The notes beneath the pieces were generated by a model, which saw only the letters and a program-made list of their open reading frames with translations, was not told the origin of the DNA and ran no database searches. Of a stretch of 37,493 nucleotides of DNA, positions 1 to 8,460 are shown one piece after another. The stretch is from Nostoc sp. UCD121 (GTDB lineage Bacteria; Cyanobacteriota; Cyanobacteriia; Cyanobacteriales; Nostocaceae): contig NZ_JACKZS010000060.1 of NCBI RefSeq assembly GCF_014222285.1, positions 1-37,493 on the forward strand, written 5' to 3'. The stretch's first letter is position 1. Each line of letters begins with the position of its first letter. The position numbers and the translations under genes are program-made.

Positions 1-232
1 AAATAAGCGATCCCTCATAATAACTTTGTAATTAAGATATTCATCTTTATAAAAACTTTAATAAAAGACTCTCTAAATTTGGGGACAAATCTGGTTATAT
101 CTCATAAAATATGATCACTCAATTACTAAGCAATGTGTATTTATTACTATCTTAGTGAAATTGACCAAAAGACTCTTGATAATAAAAGAATTCAAAAATC
201 TGATTTGATATCAAAGCTAGTTACTTTTTGAA

Positions 233-826
233 GTGCATACTACTACCAAATTCGTTGAAAGTTTAAAAAACATGGATAGCGAACAGCATCGACGCTATCA
301 AATCTCTATGGTATCAACTTATTACCCTAAAACTAGTTTCCTTGACTCTGTTGTCATGCCAGATGGAACTGAGCAATCGCAAGGCTCGGATATCCTTACA
401 CGTTTACACAGTGGAGAAGTTTTCATCGTCAATAGTCGTAGGCGGAATGGATTAATCCTCTTTAAACGCTACCATGCAGAGTTTGCTGGGCCTGGGGCTG
501 CTGTGGGTGGGGATTACGACTGTGATTGCCAAAGGGCACTGCCCATAGGTAATCTGTCTTTATTAACCCCCGATTCTAATGAAGAACGCCAGAAGGCTTA
601 CTTGATTAGGCGGCAGTGGATTCGATTGATCAAACAAATTACAGAAAACCCAATACCTGGGCAGCGAGTTCAGAAAATTCTCGATCAATTTGAACAATAC
701 TTTCCACCAGAAATAGTAGCTCTTTTGCCGGATGTTGCTTTTGCTCTTTTGGTAGGTGTGCTGCCACAAACGGTAGGATTAGTACGTCGTTTGGGCAGTG
801 AGATGGATAGCCGATTTAATTATTGA
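233..826 (+). CDS. Conserved hypothetical protein, 197 aa
   Basis: I do not recognise this protein. It starts at a GTG; an in-frame ATG at 272 (residue 14) is an equally good start and neither has a clear Shine-Dalgarno sequence. No signal peptide is evident. The middle (about residues 50-100) reads like a small beta-rich domain with a glycine-rich stretch (EFAGPGAAVGGDYDCDCQ) containing two cysteines in CDC. The C-terminal half is helical, with a basic segment (RRQWIRLIKQI) and a hydrophobic stretch around residues 160-185 (IVALLPDVAFALLVGVLPQ) that could be one membrane-associated or buried helix. It is convergent with hisC, only 8 bases apart. Codon use looks normal for the window, so I regard it as real, probably a cyanobacterial lineage protein; no function is proposed. 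Confidence 0.7.
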   Translation: MHTTTKFVESLKNMDSEQHRRYQISMVSTYYPKTSFLDSVVMPDGTEQSQGSDILTRLHSGEVFIVNSRRRNGLILFKRYHAEFAGPGAAVGGDYDCDCQRALPIGNLSLLTPDSNEERQKAYLIRRQWIRLIKQITENPIPGQRVQKILDQFEQYFPPEIVALLPDVAFALLVGVLPQTVGLVRRLGSEMDSRFNY

Positions 827-834
827 GTGAATTG

Positions 835-1992
835 CTAAAATTCCAAATCTGCTAAAACAGCTTGAACTCTAGTAATCGTGCTGGCGTTTTCCTCTATTGT
901 CCCAACAGTAATTCGCAATCCTCCGCTAATGTGTCGTACAAGAGTGCCGAGTTTTCTAAGTTTCTGGTGGAAAGTTTTTAGCACAGCATCTTGTGAATTT
1001 AAGCCATTAGGTTTAAGGCGTAGGTAAATAAAATTAGCAGCGCTTGCGGTAATTTGTAGTTCTGGTTGTTGGGATAAAATTTCGATGAGTTTGGAGCGTT
1101 CACTCAGGGTTTGGGGAATTGACTCCAGTATGAGGGTGCGGTTTTGTAAAGCAACTAATGCTGCTGCTATGGAAAAGCTGGGGAGATTGTAAGGTAAGCG
1201 AACTTTTTCTAAAATGGCGATCGCTTCGGGATGAGCAACGCAATAACCAACACGGAGAGATGCCAATCGGAAAGCTTTAGAAAAAGTGCGTAATATTACC
1301 CAGTTGGGGTGCTGCGCTAATTCACCTACTAGGGTAGTTTGGCTGAATTCAAAGTAAGCTTCATCAATTACTACCAAAATATGTTCGCTCAGACTTCTTA
1401 ACCATGCCAACTCTGCCGTTGTTAAGCTATTGGCAGTCGGCGAATTGGGATGTACTACGAAAACTACGCGAATGGGGGGATTTTGAGTTTGTTCGATCGC
1501 AGACTGTGCGGCTTTTAAGTCAATTTCAAAATTTATTTCGTTTCTACCCACCGTTACGACAGGAATTCCCAAAGTTTGTGCCAAAATTCCGTACATAGAG
1601 AAAGTAGGATTGGCAACGAGAATTGAACCTTCTTTTCCTAAACAAGTCGCAATTAATAAAGAGCGGATTAGTTCATCAGAGCCATTTCCAACAGAAATAT
1701 TGGCAGCAGTATTGGATAGTGGGAGGGCGGCTGATTCATTGACGTATTCTGCGATCGCATCCTTGAGGGTTTCATGTCCACCATCAGGATAACGATTTGT
1801 TTCAATTACTTGCTGATATGTCCAGGCTAGCTTCTCTTTTAACTCAGGTGGTAAATCGTAGGGGCTTTCATTTGTATCCAGGCGATCAAACTGTGTAGGG
1901 ACAGAATCGGCTATATCACTGCTGGGGTGAGGTTTATACGCGGTAAATTGGGCTAAATCTGACCGGATGAAGGGAAGCATAATTTTAGTCAT
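835..1992 (-). CDS. hisC: Histidinol-phosphate aminotransferase
   Basis: PLP-dependent fold-type I aminotransferase of histidine biosynthesis, converting imidazole-acetol phosphate plus glutamate to histidinol phosphate in the cytosol. Visible marks are the N-terminal LDTNESPYDLP segment, GNGSDELI, HPNSPT (N183), VIDEAY (D210, Y212) and the Schiff-base lysine in RTFSKAF (K239), followed by the arginine motif SLRVGY. At 385 aa it has normal family length. The first ATG (1990-1992) lies inside a heptamer repeat array, and a second in-frame ATG at 1978-1980 (residue 5) is the more natural start, giving MLPFIRSDL. It ends tail-to-tail with the unknown gene at 233-826. No other his genes are adjacent, as is usual in cyanobacteria where the pathway is scattered. 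Related tyrosine/phenylalanine activity cannot be excluded. Confidence 0.95.
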   Translation of the reverse strand: MTKIMLPFIRSDLAQFTAYKPHPSSDIADSVPTQFDRLDTNESPYDLPPELKEKLAWTYQQVIETNRYPDGGHETLKDAIAEYVNESAALPLSNTAANISVGNGSDELIRSLLIATCLGKEGSILVANPTFSMYGILAQTLGIPVVTVGRNEINFEIDLKAAQSAIEQTQNPPIRVVFVVHPNSPTANSLTTAELAWLRSLSEHILVVIDEAYFEFSQTTLVGELAQHPNWVILRTFSKAFRLASLRVGYCVAHPEAIAILEKVRLPYNLPSFSIAAALVALQNRTLILESIPQTLSERSKLIEILSQQPELQITASAANFIYLRLKPNGLNSQDAVLKTFHQKLRKLGTLVRHISGGLRITVGTIEENASTITRVQAVLADLEF

Positions 1993-2030
1993 TAGTCATT
2001 GGTCATTTGTCATTTGTCATTTGTCGTTAG
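1989..2030. repeat. Heptameric short tandem repeat (STRR), 6 units
   Basis: Six 7-bp units of the TCATTNG type run without gaps: TCATTAG, TCATTGG, TCATTTG three times, then TCGTTAG. Such heptamer arrays are a known trait of heterocystous cyanobacteria. The array overlaps the annotated first codon of hisC (CAT at 1990-1992), and translation of the opposite strand would read ATGAC repeats. Confidence 0.9.
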
Positions 2031-2093
2031 TAATTAAACAAAGGACAAATGGCTAAGGACATTAGTTATATGAGAGTTTAATATTTTATAACC

Positions 2094-2729
2094 TCAAGGT
2101 AAATGGCAAAAGAGACGAATTGCCTGCCAAATTTCTTCCATAACATCACCCAAGGCATGGTCACTGTCGAGTTCGACTAACTCCACCCAAGAACGGCAAC
2201 GCGCAAAGTCACGACTAGCTTCGATGGGAATAACTTCATCCTTTTTTCCATGCAAAATTAGGGTGGGAATAGAACGTTGCAAAAATTTTTCTTGGTATTG
2301 GGCAGCATCTATAACGAAATCGTAACTGAAAGGAATTGATCGCTCCTCTCCATAGTGGTAGACCATGATATATTTTTCTTGCTGCCAACGCTGTACTTCT
2401 TCATGGCCTAGCTTGGGCAACCAATGGGATAAAAATCCAAAAGCTGGTGCTAGCAACACAAGGCGTTCTACTTGTAAATATTGCTGTCCCAAGTGTACGG
2501 CGGTCAAACCACCTAAACTTGAGCCAATCAGGGTTACTGGTGTAGAATCATTACTAAATTCTGCGGCAACTTGAGCGATCTGACGAGTGATTGTCAACTG
2601 CGAAAAATCGCCAGCATTGAGATCGGGGATTTTGAGCTTTGTTTGAATTTTGGCAAAGCGATCGCCTATATCCCGTGCTTTGGCAGAATTAGGACTGGAA
2701 GCGAAACCGTGAAGATATATATATTGCAA
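2094..2729 (-). CDS. YqiA/YcfP-type alpha/beta hydrolase (esterase)
   Basis: Small alpha/beta hydrolase of the YqiA/YcfP family (UPF0227-like). The N-terminus reads MQYIYLHGFASSPNSAKA, the family's HGF oxyanion segment followed by SSP. The nucleophile elbow is GSSLGG (about residues 68-73), the acid is in LHGKKDEVIP (aspartate at about 164) and the base in DSDHAL near the C-terminus, so the Ser-Asp-His triad is complete. 211 aa is slightly longer than enterobacterial YqiA (about 190). It is cytosolic with no signal peptide. It sits between hisC and gor in the same orientation, separated from gor by an STRR block, so co-transcription is possible but not compelling. Substrate unknown; short-chain acyl ester or thioester hydrolysis is the family expectation. 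Confidence 0.85.
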   Translation of the reverse strand: MQYIYLHGFASSPNSAKARDIGDRFAKIQTKLKIPDLNAGDFSQLTITRQIAQVAAEFSNDSTPVTLIGSSLGGLTAVHLGQQYLQVERLVLLAPAFGFLSHWLPKLGHEEVQRWQQEKYIMVYHYGEERSIPFSYDFVIDAAQYQEKFLQRSIPTLILHGKKDEVIPIEASRDFARCRSWVELVELDSDHALGDVMEEIWQAIRLFCHLP

Positions 2730-2739
2730 AGCTGTAAAT

Positions 2740-2827
2740 AGTTAGGAGTTAGGGCTAATAAGTTAAGAATTTTAAGTTATGAGTTTTTTCATTCAACTTA
2801 TAACTCATAACTCTTAACTCCTAACTC
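2740..2827. repeat. Heptameric repeats in inverted arrangement (GAGTTAN)
   Basis: The gap between the esterase and gor consists of AGTTAGG/AGTTAAG/AGTTATG-type heptamers on the left (2740-2786) and their complements (AACTCAT, AACTCTT, AACTCCT) on the right (2795-2827). For example AGTTATGAGTT at 2775-2785 can pair with AACTCATAACT at 2802-2812. The transcript could fold into an AT-rich hairpin, but no run of U follows, so I do not call a terminator. Confidence 0.8.
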
Positions 2828-2834
2828 TTTCTTA

Positions 2835-4211
2835 TTACCGCATTGTGACAAATTCTTCGGCTGAGGAGGGATGGATACCAACGGTGGCATCAAAGTCTTT
2901 TTTAGTTGCGCCCATCTTCACAGCGATCGCTACACCTTGGATAATCTCGGCTGAACTATCGCCCACCATGTGAGCGCCTAGCACTTTGTCAGTGTTGCTA
3001 TCAACCACCAACTTCATCATTGTCTTCTCTTGCTTCCCAGGCAAACTATAGTACATGGGGCGAAAGCGAGTGCGAAAAATTGTTACCGCATCACCGAGTT
3101 TTTCCCGTGCTTCAGCTTCTGTCAAGCCTACTGTTGCGGCTTCTGGGTTAGAAAATATAGCTGTGGGAACAGTTTCGTGACTGAATTCGCGGCGGTTATT
3201 GCCAAACTCACTATCAGCAAAGGCTCGTCCTTCACCAATGGCGACGGGAGTTAAATTGATTCGGTCTGTGACATCGCCAACGGCAAAGATATTCGGTTGA
3301 TTAGTTTGACTATATTCATTGACTGCGATCGCACTTGTGGTTGGGTATCCAGGCCCTTCGATAGAACTAGCGACAACATCAACCCCAGCGTTTTCTAAAC
3401 CTAGTCCATCTACATTGGGAGTTCGACCAGTTGCCACTAAAAACACGTCCGCGATTATTGGTTCTTGGTCTTCCCCTGATAAGGTAAGTTTAAACCCTTC
3501 CGCCACACGTTCAACTGTTTTTACTACATTATTCTTAATCAGCCGAATTCCGTGGTTTGTCATTCCCTCTTCAATTTCTGTGCGGACATCTTCATCAAAC
3601 CCATTCAAAATCTTGTCACCTCTGGTAATTTGTGTCACTTCAGAACCCAAACCGCGCATAATACACGCAAATTCCGTGCCGATATAACCAGCGCCAAGAA
3701 TGACGATGTGTTTTGGTTGTTCTTTTAGATGAAAAATTTCGTTAGAGGTAATGCCATATTCCATACCTGGTAAATCTGGTTTGATCGGACGACCGCCAAC
3801 AGCAATTAAAATTTTGTCTGCTGTGACTTTGCGTCCATAAACTTCTACGGTGTGGGAATCTAGCAATGTGGCGCGACCTGAAAATAGTTCTACACCAGCT
3901 TTTTCTAAAAAGTTTATGTGTAGTTGCGATAGTCGCCGAACTTCCTTATCTATAGATGTAATGAAATATTCCCAATCCAACTCAGCATTACCGATTTTCC
4001 AGCCATAGCCAGAAGCTTCACTAAATAGTGCAGGAAAGTGAGAAGCATAGACCATGAGTTTTTTGGGAACGCAACCGCGAATCACACAAGTCCCACCAAC
4101 TAAATCATATTCAGCGATCGCTACTTTTGCCCCATAGCTAGCCGCCCGTTTGGAAGCCGCCAAGCCTCCAGAACCCGCACCAATTACAAATAGGTCGTAA
4201 TCAAAAGTCAT
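2835..4211 (-). CDS. gor: Glutathione reductase (NADPH)
   Basis: Flavoprotein disulfide reductase of 458 aa that keeps glutathione reduced with NADPH. The FAD fingerprint GAGSGG lies at residues 11-16 and the redox disulfide is in GGTCVIRGCVPKK (C42 and C47). The nucleotide fold is GAGYIGTEF followed by QITRGDK, which retains an arginine where E. coli enzyme R198 contacts the 2'-phosphate of NADPH. The second FAD motif is IFAVGDVTDR, and the C-terminal catalytic pair is in GIHPSSAEEF. The CVIRGCVPKK form is typical of cyanobacterial and plant enzymes. The preceding 335-bp gap presumably holds its promoter. A second, diverged paralogue lies at 29893-31251 and looks NADH-type; this copy is the better candidate for the housekeeping enzyme. 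Confidence 0.93.
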   Translation of the reverse strand: MTFDYDLFVIGAGSGGLAASKRAASYGAKVAIAEYDLVGGTCVIRGCVPKKLMVYASHFPALFSEASGYGWKIGNAELDWEYFITSIDKEVRRLSQLHINFLEKAGVELFSGRATLLDSHTVEVYGRKVTADKILIAVGGRPIKPDLPGMEYGITSNEIFHLKEQPKHIVILGAGYIGTEFACIMRGLGSEVTQITRGDKILNGFDEDVRTEIEEGMTNHGIRLIKNNVVKTVERVAEGFKLTLSGEDQEPIIADVFLVATGRTPNVDGLGLENAGVDVVASSIEGPGYPTTSAIAVNEYSQTNQPNIFAVGDVTDRINLTPVAIGEGRAFADSEFGNNRREFSHETVPTAIFSNPEAATVGLTEAEAREKLGDAVTIFRTRFRPMYYSLPGKQEKTMMKLVVDSNTDKVLGAHMVGDSSAEIIQGVAIAVKMGATKKDFDATVGIHPSSAEEFVTMR

Positions 4212-4546
4212 AAATTTATGTTCTCTCTAGCAAAAAGTTAGTTACTGGGAACTTACATACAGAATGTCATTGAACTATATAAGGATATCCGGTGAACCCT
4301 GTGTAAGTCCTATTCTTGATTTAATCTAGCGTTAGCAGATGTTCTCTGGTCGTAGGGAATATCACTTTTTGCTTTGGTTGCTGTAGAGTCAGTCACTAAA
4401 CTTGTTTGTCATAGTTCTTTCTCAGGTGTCGGTCATAAGTCTGTGCTACTGCATTGGAGCAGCTAAGTCGTACAGAACTTACGCAAAATTATGATAAAAA
4501 GAACCGCGTTTGCAGAGAGTCTAGTACCCCCATTAGCAGTTTTGTT
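4212..4546. other. 335-bp non-coding gap upstream of gor
   Basis: This lies between the start of gor and the stop of the FecR-domain gene, both on the minus strand, so it should hold the gor promoter. Open frames that enter it from 4454 and 4491 are only antisense readings of the repeat-encoding tail of the FecR gene. I see no RNA gene, repeat or convincing terminator here. Confidence 0.6.
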
Positions 4547-5707
4547 TTATGTGCTTGGAGAGCCTGTTGGGGTTACAGGTGTTGTCTCTGTTGGGGTTGG
4601 GTTTACAGGTGTTGTCTCTGTTGGGGTTGGGTTTACAGGTGTTGTCTCTGTTGGGGTTGGGGTTACAGGTGTTGTCTCTGTTGGGGTTGGGGTTACAGGT
4701 GTTGTCTCTGTTGGAGTTGGGGTTACAGGTGTTGTCTCTGTTGGGGTTGGGGTTACAGGTATAGTTAAAGTGTCAGGTCTTGTTGTAGTTGAGGTTTCAG
4801 GTTTTGTTGTAGTTGAAGTGTTAGGTTTTGCTGTAGTTGAGGTTTCAGGTTTTGTTGTAGTTGAAGTGTCAGGTTTTGTTGTAGTTGAGGTTTCAGGTTT
4901 TGTTGTAGTTGAGGTTTCAGGTTTTGTTGTAGTTGAGGTTACGGGTGTAGGACTTAGCTGTATAAAAGAGGGATTTTCAATTACTCCCTCACCTGTTATC
5001 GGTTGCTGTGCTTTCAAAGCCGCAGCAGTTTCGGCTTGAACACTTCTGATTGCAGGATTAGGTGTAGGTACGGGGCTTTGCCTGTTCAAATCAAGTTCCC
5101 GAACTAGTTGGCTCGTTTCATAAAAATTTCTCAGATCAAAATCATACAATCTTTCAAATTTCCCTTTAACTATAATCACCATTTGCCCTGCTTCTAACAC
5201 CTTAGTTTCAGAAGCTTCTTTGTTAGAAACTTCAATGCCACTATTTGTTAGCGCACCCACAATCGTGGTGTCTGTTTGTTGGTTGTAGCGTACAAATAAT
5301 GCTGAACCACGAATTGCTGCTGCTGCATTTGGTGTTTGTATACGTGTTTGTCCCTGTCCTGGTGGGATGAGTAACAACACAGTCCCATTTGAAAGTTTAA
5401 AGTCACGTGTCTTCGGCAAAAATTGAAATAACGCCTGTTCTCCAACTCTTGCCAAGGAGCCATCATTGAAACGCAAATCTGCTAGGGAAGCTCGACCAGT
5501 TGCCACTCCGTCCCCAGGAGTCATTGCATCTAATTTACGTGCAGGACGTTTCTTTAGCTTATCTTTGGGTATCAGTTGTACTATGTTGCGGAGATCCTGA
5601 ATCTCCGCTCGTGTTAAAGGAGTTATGGCACTTACCCTATTTGGCAAAGGCAGTACTATAACTCCCCATAAACCAATCACCAATAGTGGAAATGATTTAT
5701 AAAACAT
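4547..5707 (-). CDS. Secreted FecR-domain protein with Thr/Pro repeat tail
   Basis: Exported protein. I chose the ATG at 5707 (386 aa) because it gives a classic signal peptide, MFYKSFPLLVIGLWGVIVLP with a VSA cleavage site; an upstream TTG at 5731 would add eight residues. After a short helical segment comes a FecR-like domain (about residues 50-175) with VATGRASLADLRFNDGS, VGEQALFQF, a GTVLLLIPPGQG strand, IQTPNAAAAIRGSALFV and EAGQMVIIVKG. A linker leads to a tail of about 14 low-complexity repeats: 8-residue TTTKPETS units, then 10-residue VTPTPTETTP units, ending in GSPST. Such Thr/Pro tails often act as wall or surface spacers. It is divergent, across 518 bp, from a putative beta-barrel gene. 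FecR domains of this stand-alone kind have no assigned role; a link to the TonB/sigma system is not shown, since no sigma factor is nearby. Confidence 0.85.
   Translation of the reverse strand: MFYKSFPLLVIGLWGVIVLPLPNRVSAITPLTRAEIQDLRNIVQLIPKDKLKKRPARKLDAMTPGDGVATGRASLADLRFNDGSLARVGEQALFQFLPKTRDFKLSNGTVLLLIPPGQGQTRIQTPNAAAAIRGSALFVRYNQQTDTTIVGALTNSGIEVSNKEASETKVLEAGQMVIIVKGKFERLYDFDLRNFYETSQLVRELDLNRQSPVPTPNPAIRSVQAETAAALKAQQPITGEGVIENPSFIQLSPTPVTSTTTKPETSTTTKPETSTTTKPDTSTTTKPETSTTAKPNTSTTTKPETSTTTRPDTLTIPVTPTPTETTPVTPTPTETTPVTPTPTETTPVTPTPTETTPVNPTPTETTPVNPTPTETTPVTPTGSPST
4567..4760. repeat. Minisatellite, 30-bp unit, about 6 copies (coding)
   Basis: Units of 30 bp begin at 4591, 4621, 4651, 4681 and 4711, with partial units at both ends. 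They differ at only one or two positions and encode the VTPTPTETTP repeats of the FecR-domain protein. The high identity points to recent slippage or unequal recombination. There are no spacers, so this is not a CRISPR. Confidence 0.95.
4771..4945. repeat. Minisatellite, 24-bp unit, about 7 copies (coding)
   Basis: Repeats of 24 bp built on TCAGGTTTTGTTGTAGTTGA encode the TTTKPETS octapeptide of the same FecR-domain protein. Copies vary more than the neighbouring 30-bp array (GAGGTT versus GAAGTG, TCAGG versus TTAGG), suggesting that this array is older. Confidence 0.92.
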
Positions 5708-5731
5708 AATTTGATAATTTCGGAACTTCAA

Positions 5732-6249
5732 CTAATATCAAAAAACTTAAAGATTAAAACTGCTGATAATTGTTGTAACGAGTTATTTATTAAAATTATC
5801 TTTATTTTTAGTCTAAGTCTAAATTTAATAGACAAAAATGAATCATGTGTTTAGTTTTTTTAAGTTTTTATACTTAATTTGACATTATATACAATAAAGT
5901 CTGCTACAAATTTCAAAGTTAGTACCTGATATCAATAATTAAATGAGAAATACCTTACATATTATCGATTTTAATCAGATCAGTTACAGGAACAAGAAAT
6001 TGTTAAGAATGTGTTGTGAAGTCACTCTAGGACGATATTTCACTAAAATTGGGCAGAATGAATACTACCGGATCATCTCAGATTTGCACAAAAATCTAAG
6101 ATGATCCGAAAACCAGCAATATCAGTTTGTAGTTTCAGTATATACTTACAAGGTTAAGATAAATGCAGCCAATTGTATATTCTGAGTCGGAACTTCTGAT
6201 ACAGCTTGTGGGTCTACATTGGCCAAATGCGAGCAACGCAATCTAACAG
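5732..6249. other. 518-bp divergent intergenic region with a hairpin
   Basis: AT-rich region between two divergent genes for exported proteins. It must hold both promoters. The only strong structure is an inverted repeat: CGGATCATCTCAGATTT (6069-6085) faces its near-perfect complement at 6092-6108 (16 of 17 pairs) across a 6-nt loop. No U-run follows on either strand, so it is more likely an operator, an RNA leader structure or a small repeat element than a terminator. Confidence 0.7.
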
Positions 6250-7551
6250 ATGCGACTCAAAAACTGGAAGAATTTGTTTTTTTGTATCTTGTTAGCGTCC
6301 AGTGGTGGAAGCTGGTGTTGCATTAGAGTAGATGCGGCAGAATCTGCAAATACAGAGATTTGGCGTTCTAAAAATTTAGCAAGTACACAGGTAACTGATC
6401 AGCTATGTCAGAAATTGCAACAGAGAGTAATTAACTCTTTGTGCCAGCAGTCAAGTGATTCGCAAACTTTAGACTCTCAGATGCCGTTAAATCTGGCACA
6501 GCAAACACCCGAAACTATACAAACAGATCAAGACCCAACTGAAGAATTTAGGAATACTCAAAAGCAAAATGACCCGCCACCGCTAGAATCGCAGCCGAGT
6601 ATTTTGCCTACATCTCCTTCAGATGCAAAAGAGGAACTATTAAATACACCTGATATAAATTATTCTCAAAGACTAGAGAGGCTAATAGAGCTTTTACGAT
6701 CGCCAAAATCATCCCCTGAGTCTGATAGCGATCGCGAATTGGGGTTACGGATAAGGTTAAGACCCCTAGAATTGCCTCCTCTTCCACCGATAGAACAAGC
6801 CGTACCTAAGTTTAAACCCATAGGTTATCTACAGGGTCGTGTCGGTTACTTCCAAACGACTAATATTTTTTCCTCAGATGATAATGCTATTGAAGATGGT
6901 TTAATTATTTCTGGACTGACCCTAACCTCTGCATATTTACCTTTGGGGTCTAAGACTTTTTTAAACGGCTCAATAGATGGCAATCTCATTCGTTATATAA
7001 ATCAGTCACAATACCATTACAACCAGCTTAGATTCAATCTCAGTCTTTACCAGCAGCTATCCCAGCGAATGTATGGAGAACTCAGTTGGAGCAATCAACA
7101 GCTATTTTATGCTAATAGCAGCGATCGCCTGGATAGCTTCAAAGCAGGCGATCGCTTTTTAAATGAGAATTCCCTACAACTATCTTTGGGACGGCGAGAT
7201 CCATTAACTCCAAAATTAACGCTAGACACCTTTTATGAATTAAGTATAAATTTTGCTGACCCCCAAAGTCGCGATCGGATAATCAATTCCTTTTGGGTAT
7301 CTCTGAACTACTACTTGCAAGAACCTCTCCAGGTTGGTATTGACTACCAGGTGAACTTCTCAGACTTTACACAACGCGATCGAGAAGACCAATTCCATCG
7401 GATATTTGGGCACTTAAATTACCGAATATCCGATACCACATATATGAATGTACAGGCTGGAATGAGTTTAGGCAGTTCAACCGCCGAAAACATTGATTTT
7501 GATGGCTGGTTCTTCACCATTAATTACAATTTGCAATTAGGTCAGTTTTGA
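6250..7551 (+). CDS. Putative outer-membrane beta-barrel protein
   Basis: 433-aa exported protein. Residues 1-30 form a signal peptide (basic start MRLKNWKNLFFCILLAS, then VDAAES). Residues 31-185 are polar and low in structure, rich in Gln, Pro and Ser, with a proline motif RPLELPPLPPIEQ, and look like a periplasmic linker. From about residue 190 to the end there are alternating polar/aromatic strands (YLQGRVGYFQTTN, LTLTSAYLPLG, QLRFNLSLYQQL, YGELSWSNQQLFY, SFWVSLNYYLQ, VGIDYQVNFSDF, HLNYRISDTTYMNVQAGMSL) ending in a terminal phenylalanine, the usual signature of an outer-membrane barrel recognised by BamA. About 12 strands are plausible. No porin SLH domain is present, so it is not the common cyanobacterial Oprb/SomA type. 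Substrate unknown. The divergent FecR-domain gene may be functionally linked. Confidence 0.75.
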   Translation: MRLKNWKNLFFCILLASSGGSWCCIRVDAAESANTEIWRSKNLASTQVTDQLCQKLQQRVINSLCQQSSDSQTLDSQMPLNLAQQTPETIQTDQDPTEEFRNTQKQNDPPPLESQPSILPTSPSDAKEELLNTPDINYSQRLERLIELLRSPKSSPESDSDRELGLRIRLRPLELPPLPPIEQAVPKFKPIGYLQGRVGYFQTTNIFSSDDNAIEDGLIISGLTLTSAYLPLGSKTFLNGSIDGNLIRYINQSQYHYNQLRFNLSLYQQLSQRMYGELSWSNQQLFYANSSDRLDSFKAGDRFLNENSLQLSLGRRDPLTPKLTLDTFYELSINFADPQSRDRIINSFWVSLNYYLQEPLQVGIDYQVNFSDFTQRDREDQFHRIFGHLNYRISDTTYMNVQAGMSLGSSTAENIDFDGWFFTINYNLQLGQF

Positions 7552-7557
7552 AATTAG

Positions 7558-7614
7558 TCCTTTGTCCTTTGTCCTTTGTCAAAAACAATGACCAATGACC
7601 AATGACTAATGACT
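7558..7614. repeat. Heptameric short tandem repeats (two families)
   Basis: Three copies of TCCTTTG (7558-7578) are followed by four copies of AATGACY (7587-7614). The second family is the complement of the heptamer found at the hisC start. The array fills the gap between the convergent barrel and sulfurtransferase genes and touches the latter's stop codon. Confidence 0.9.
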
Positions 7615-8434
7615 ATAAATAAGAAATCCAATCACTCCAGCTACCAGCATAAAGTTTACCTTTGTTAATGCCAGCTAATTCTAAAGAAAGCAAATTTACG
7701 CAAGCAGTAACACCAGAACCGCAATAAACCAAGATTTCTTCGGCTGTTTCTAGCTGTTCCCACCGACGGCATTGTTCCTCTTGAGGGAGTAGGTTGCCGG
7801 AAGAGTCTGTAACATCTTGCCAAGGATAGTTGACTGCACCAGGAATATGTCCGGCAATTTTATCAATTGGCTCTCGTTCACCTCGATAGCGATCGCTTTC
7901 TCTCGAATCTACCAATACTACCTCTTGGCTATCTTTCCGGGTTTTCACCACATTAATATCCACCACTTTTTCTGGTTGTACTTGAGCTACAAATTCACCC
8001 TTTTGGGGTTGAGGAACGACATCCGTAACTGGATAACCAGCTTTTTGCCATCCAGTAAAGCCTCCATCTAGTACCGCAACTTGCTCATGTCCGAGATAGC
8101 GTAATAGCCACCATAAACGAGATGCAAAAGCAAAACGCGAATCATCATAAGCTACCACCAGAGTTTTTTGGTAATTTACCCCAATTGCTGCAAATTTGTT
8201 AGCGATATCATTGGGTTCAGGTAAAGGATGTCTCCCGCCATGCTTACCCACTGGACTGGAAAGATCCTGATTTAAATCTAGGTAATGTGACCCTTTAATA
8301 TGACTTGTTTGGTACTGTTGTTGTCCTAGTTGTGGATCGGCTAAAGAAAAGCGACAATCAACAATAACAACTTGCGGATCTTCTAGATGTTCAAATAGCC
8401 AAGCTGGTGAAATAACAAATTGGTTATTGGGCAT
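7613..8434 (-). CDS. Two-domain sulfurtransferase (3-mercaptopyruvate type)
   Basis: Tandem rhodanese protein of 273 aa. The N-terminal inactive domain (about residues 8-135) contains VVIVDCRFSLADP and the long family segment SHIKGSHYLDLNQDLS...GGRHPLP; the C-terminal domain (about 155-270) contains VLVDSRESDRYRGE, IPGAVNYPW and the active loop LVYCGSGVTACVN with catalytic C238. The loop CGSGVTA is the type seen in 3-mercaptopyruvate sulfurtransferases (SseA) rather than the CRKGVT loop of thiosulfate sulfurtransferases, so mercaptopyruvate is the likelier donor. It is probably cytosolic, with no signal peptide. It is divergent from the MnmC-like gene with only 26 bp between starts, so the promoters must overlap the coding regions or one another. 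Confidence 0.92.
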   Translation of the reverse strand: MPNNQFVISPAWLFEHLEDPQVVIVDCRFSLADPQLGQQQYQTSHIKGSHYLDLNQDLSSPVGKHGGRHPLPEPNDIANKFAAIGVNYQKTLVVAYDDSRFAFASRLWWLLRYLGHEQVAVLDGGFTGWQKAGYPVTDVVPQPQKGEFVAQVQPEKVVDINVVKTRKDSQEVVLVDSRESDRYRGEREPIDKIAGHIPGAVNYPWQDVTDSSGNLLPQEEQCRRWEQLETAEEILVYCGSGVTACVNLLSLELAGINKGKLYAGSWSDWISYL

Positions 8435-8460
8435 TGGTCATTATTCAGTTTTGTTGTAAG

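Noticed and set aside
4567..4945. CRISPR array
   Set aside because: The repeats are contiguous without unique spacers, have unit lengths of 30 and 24 bp, and encode a regular protein tail.
4491..5039. Plus-strand open frames rich in VSVGV or CCLCW repeats
   Set aside because: They are antisense readings of the minisatellites of the FecR-domain gene; open only because unit lengths are multiples of three.
8434..8460. TTG start for the MnmC-like gene
   Set aside because: It would overlap the divergent sulfurtransferase start and adds residues not like the family; the ATG at 8461 begins the conserved N-terminus.
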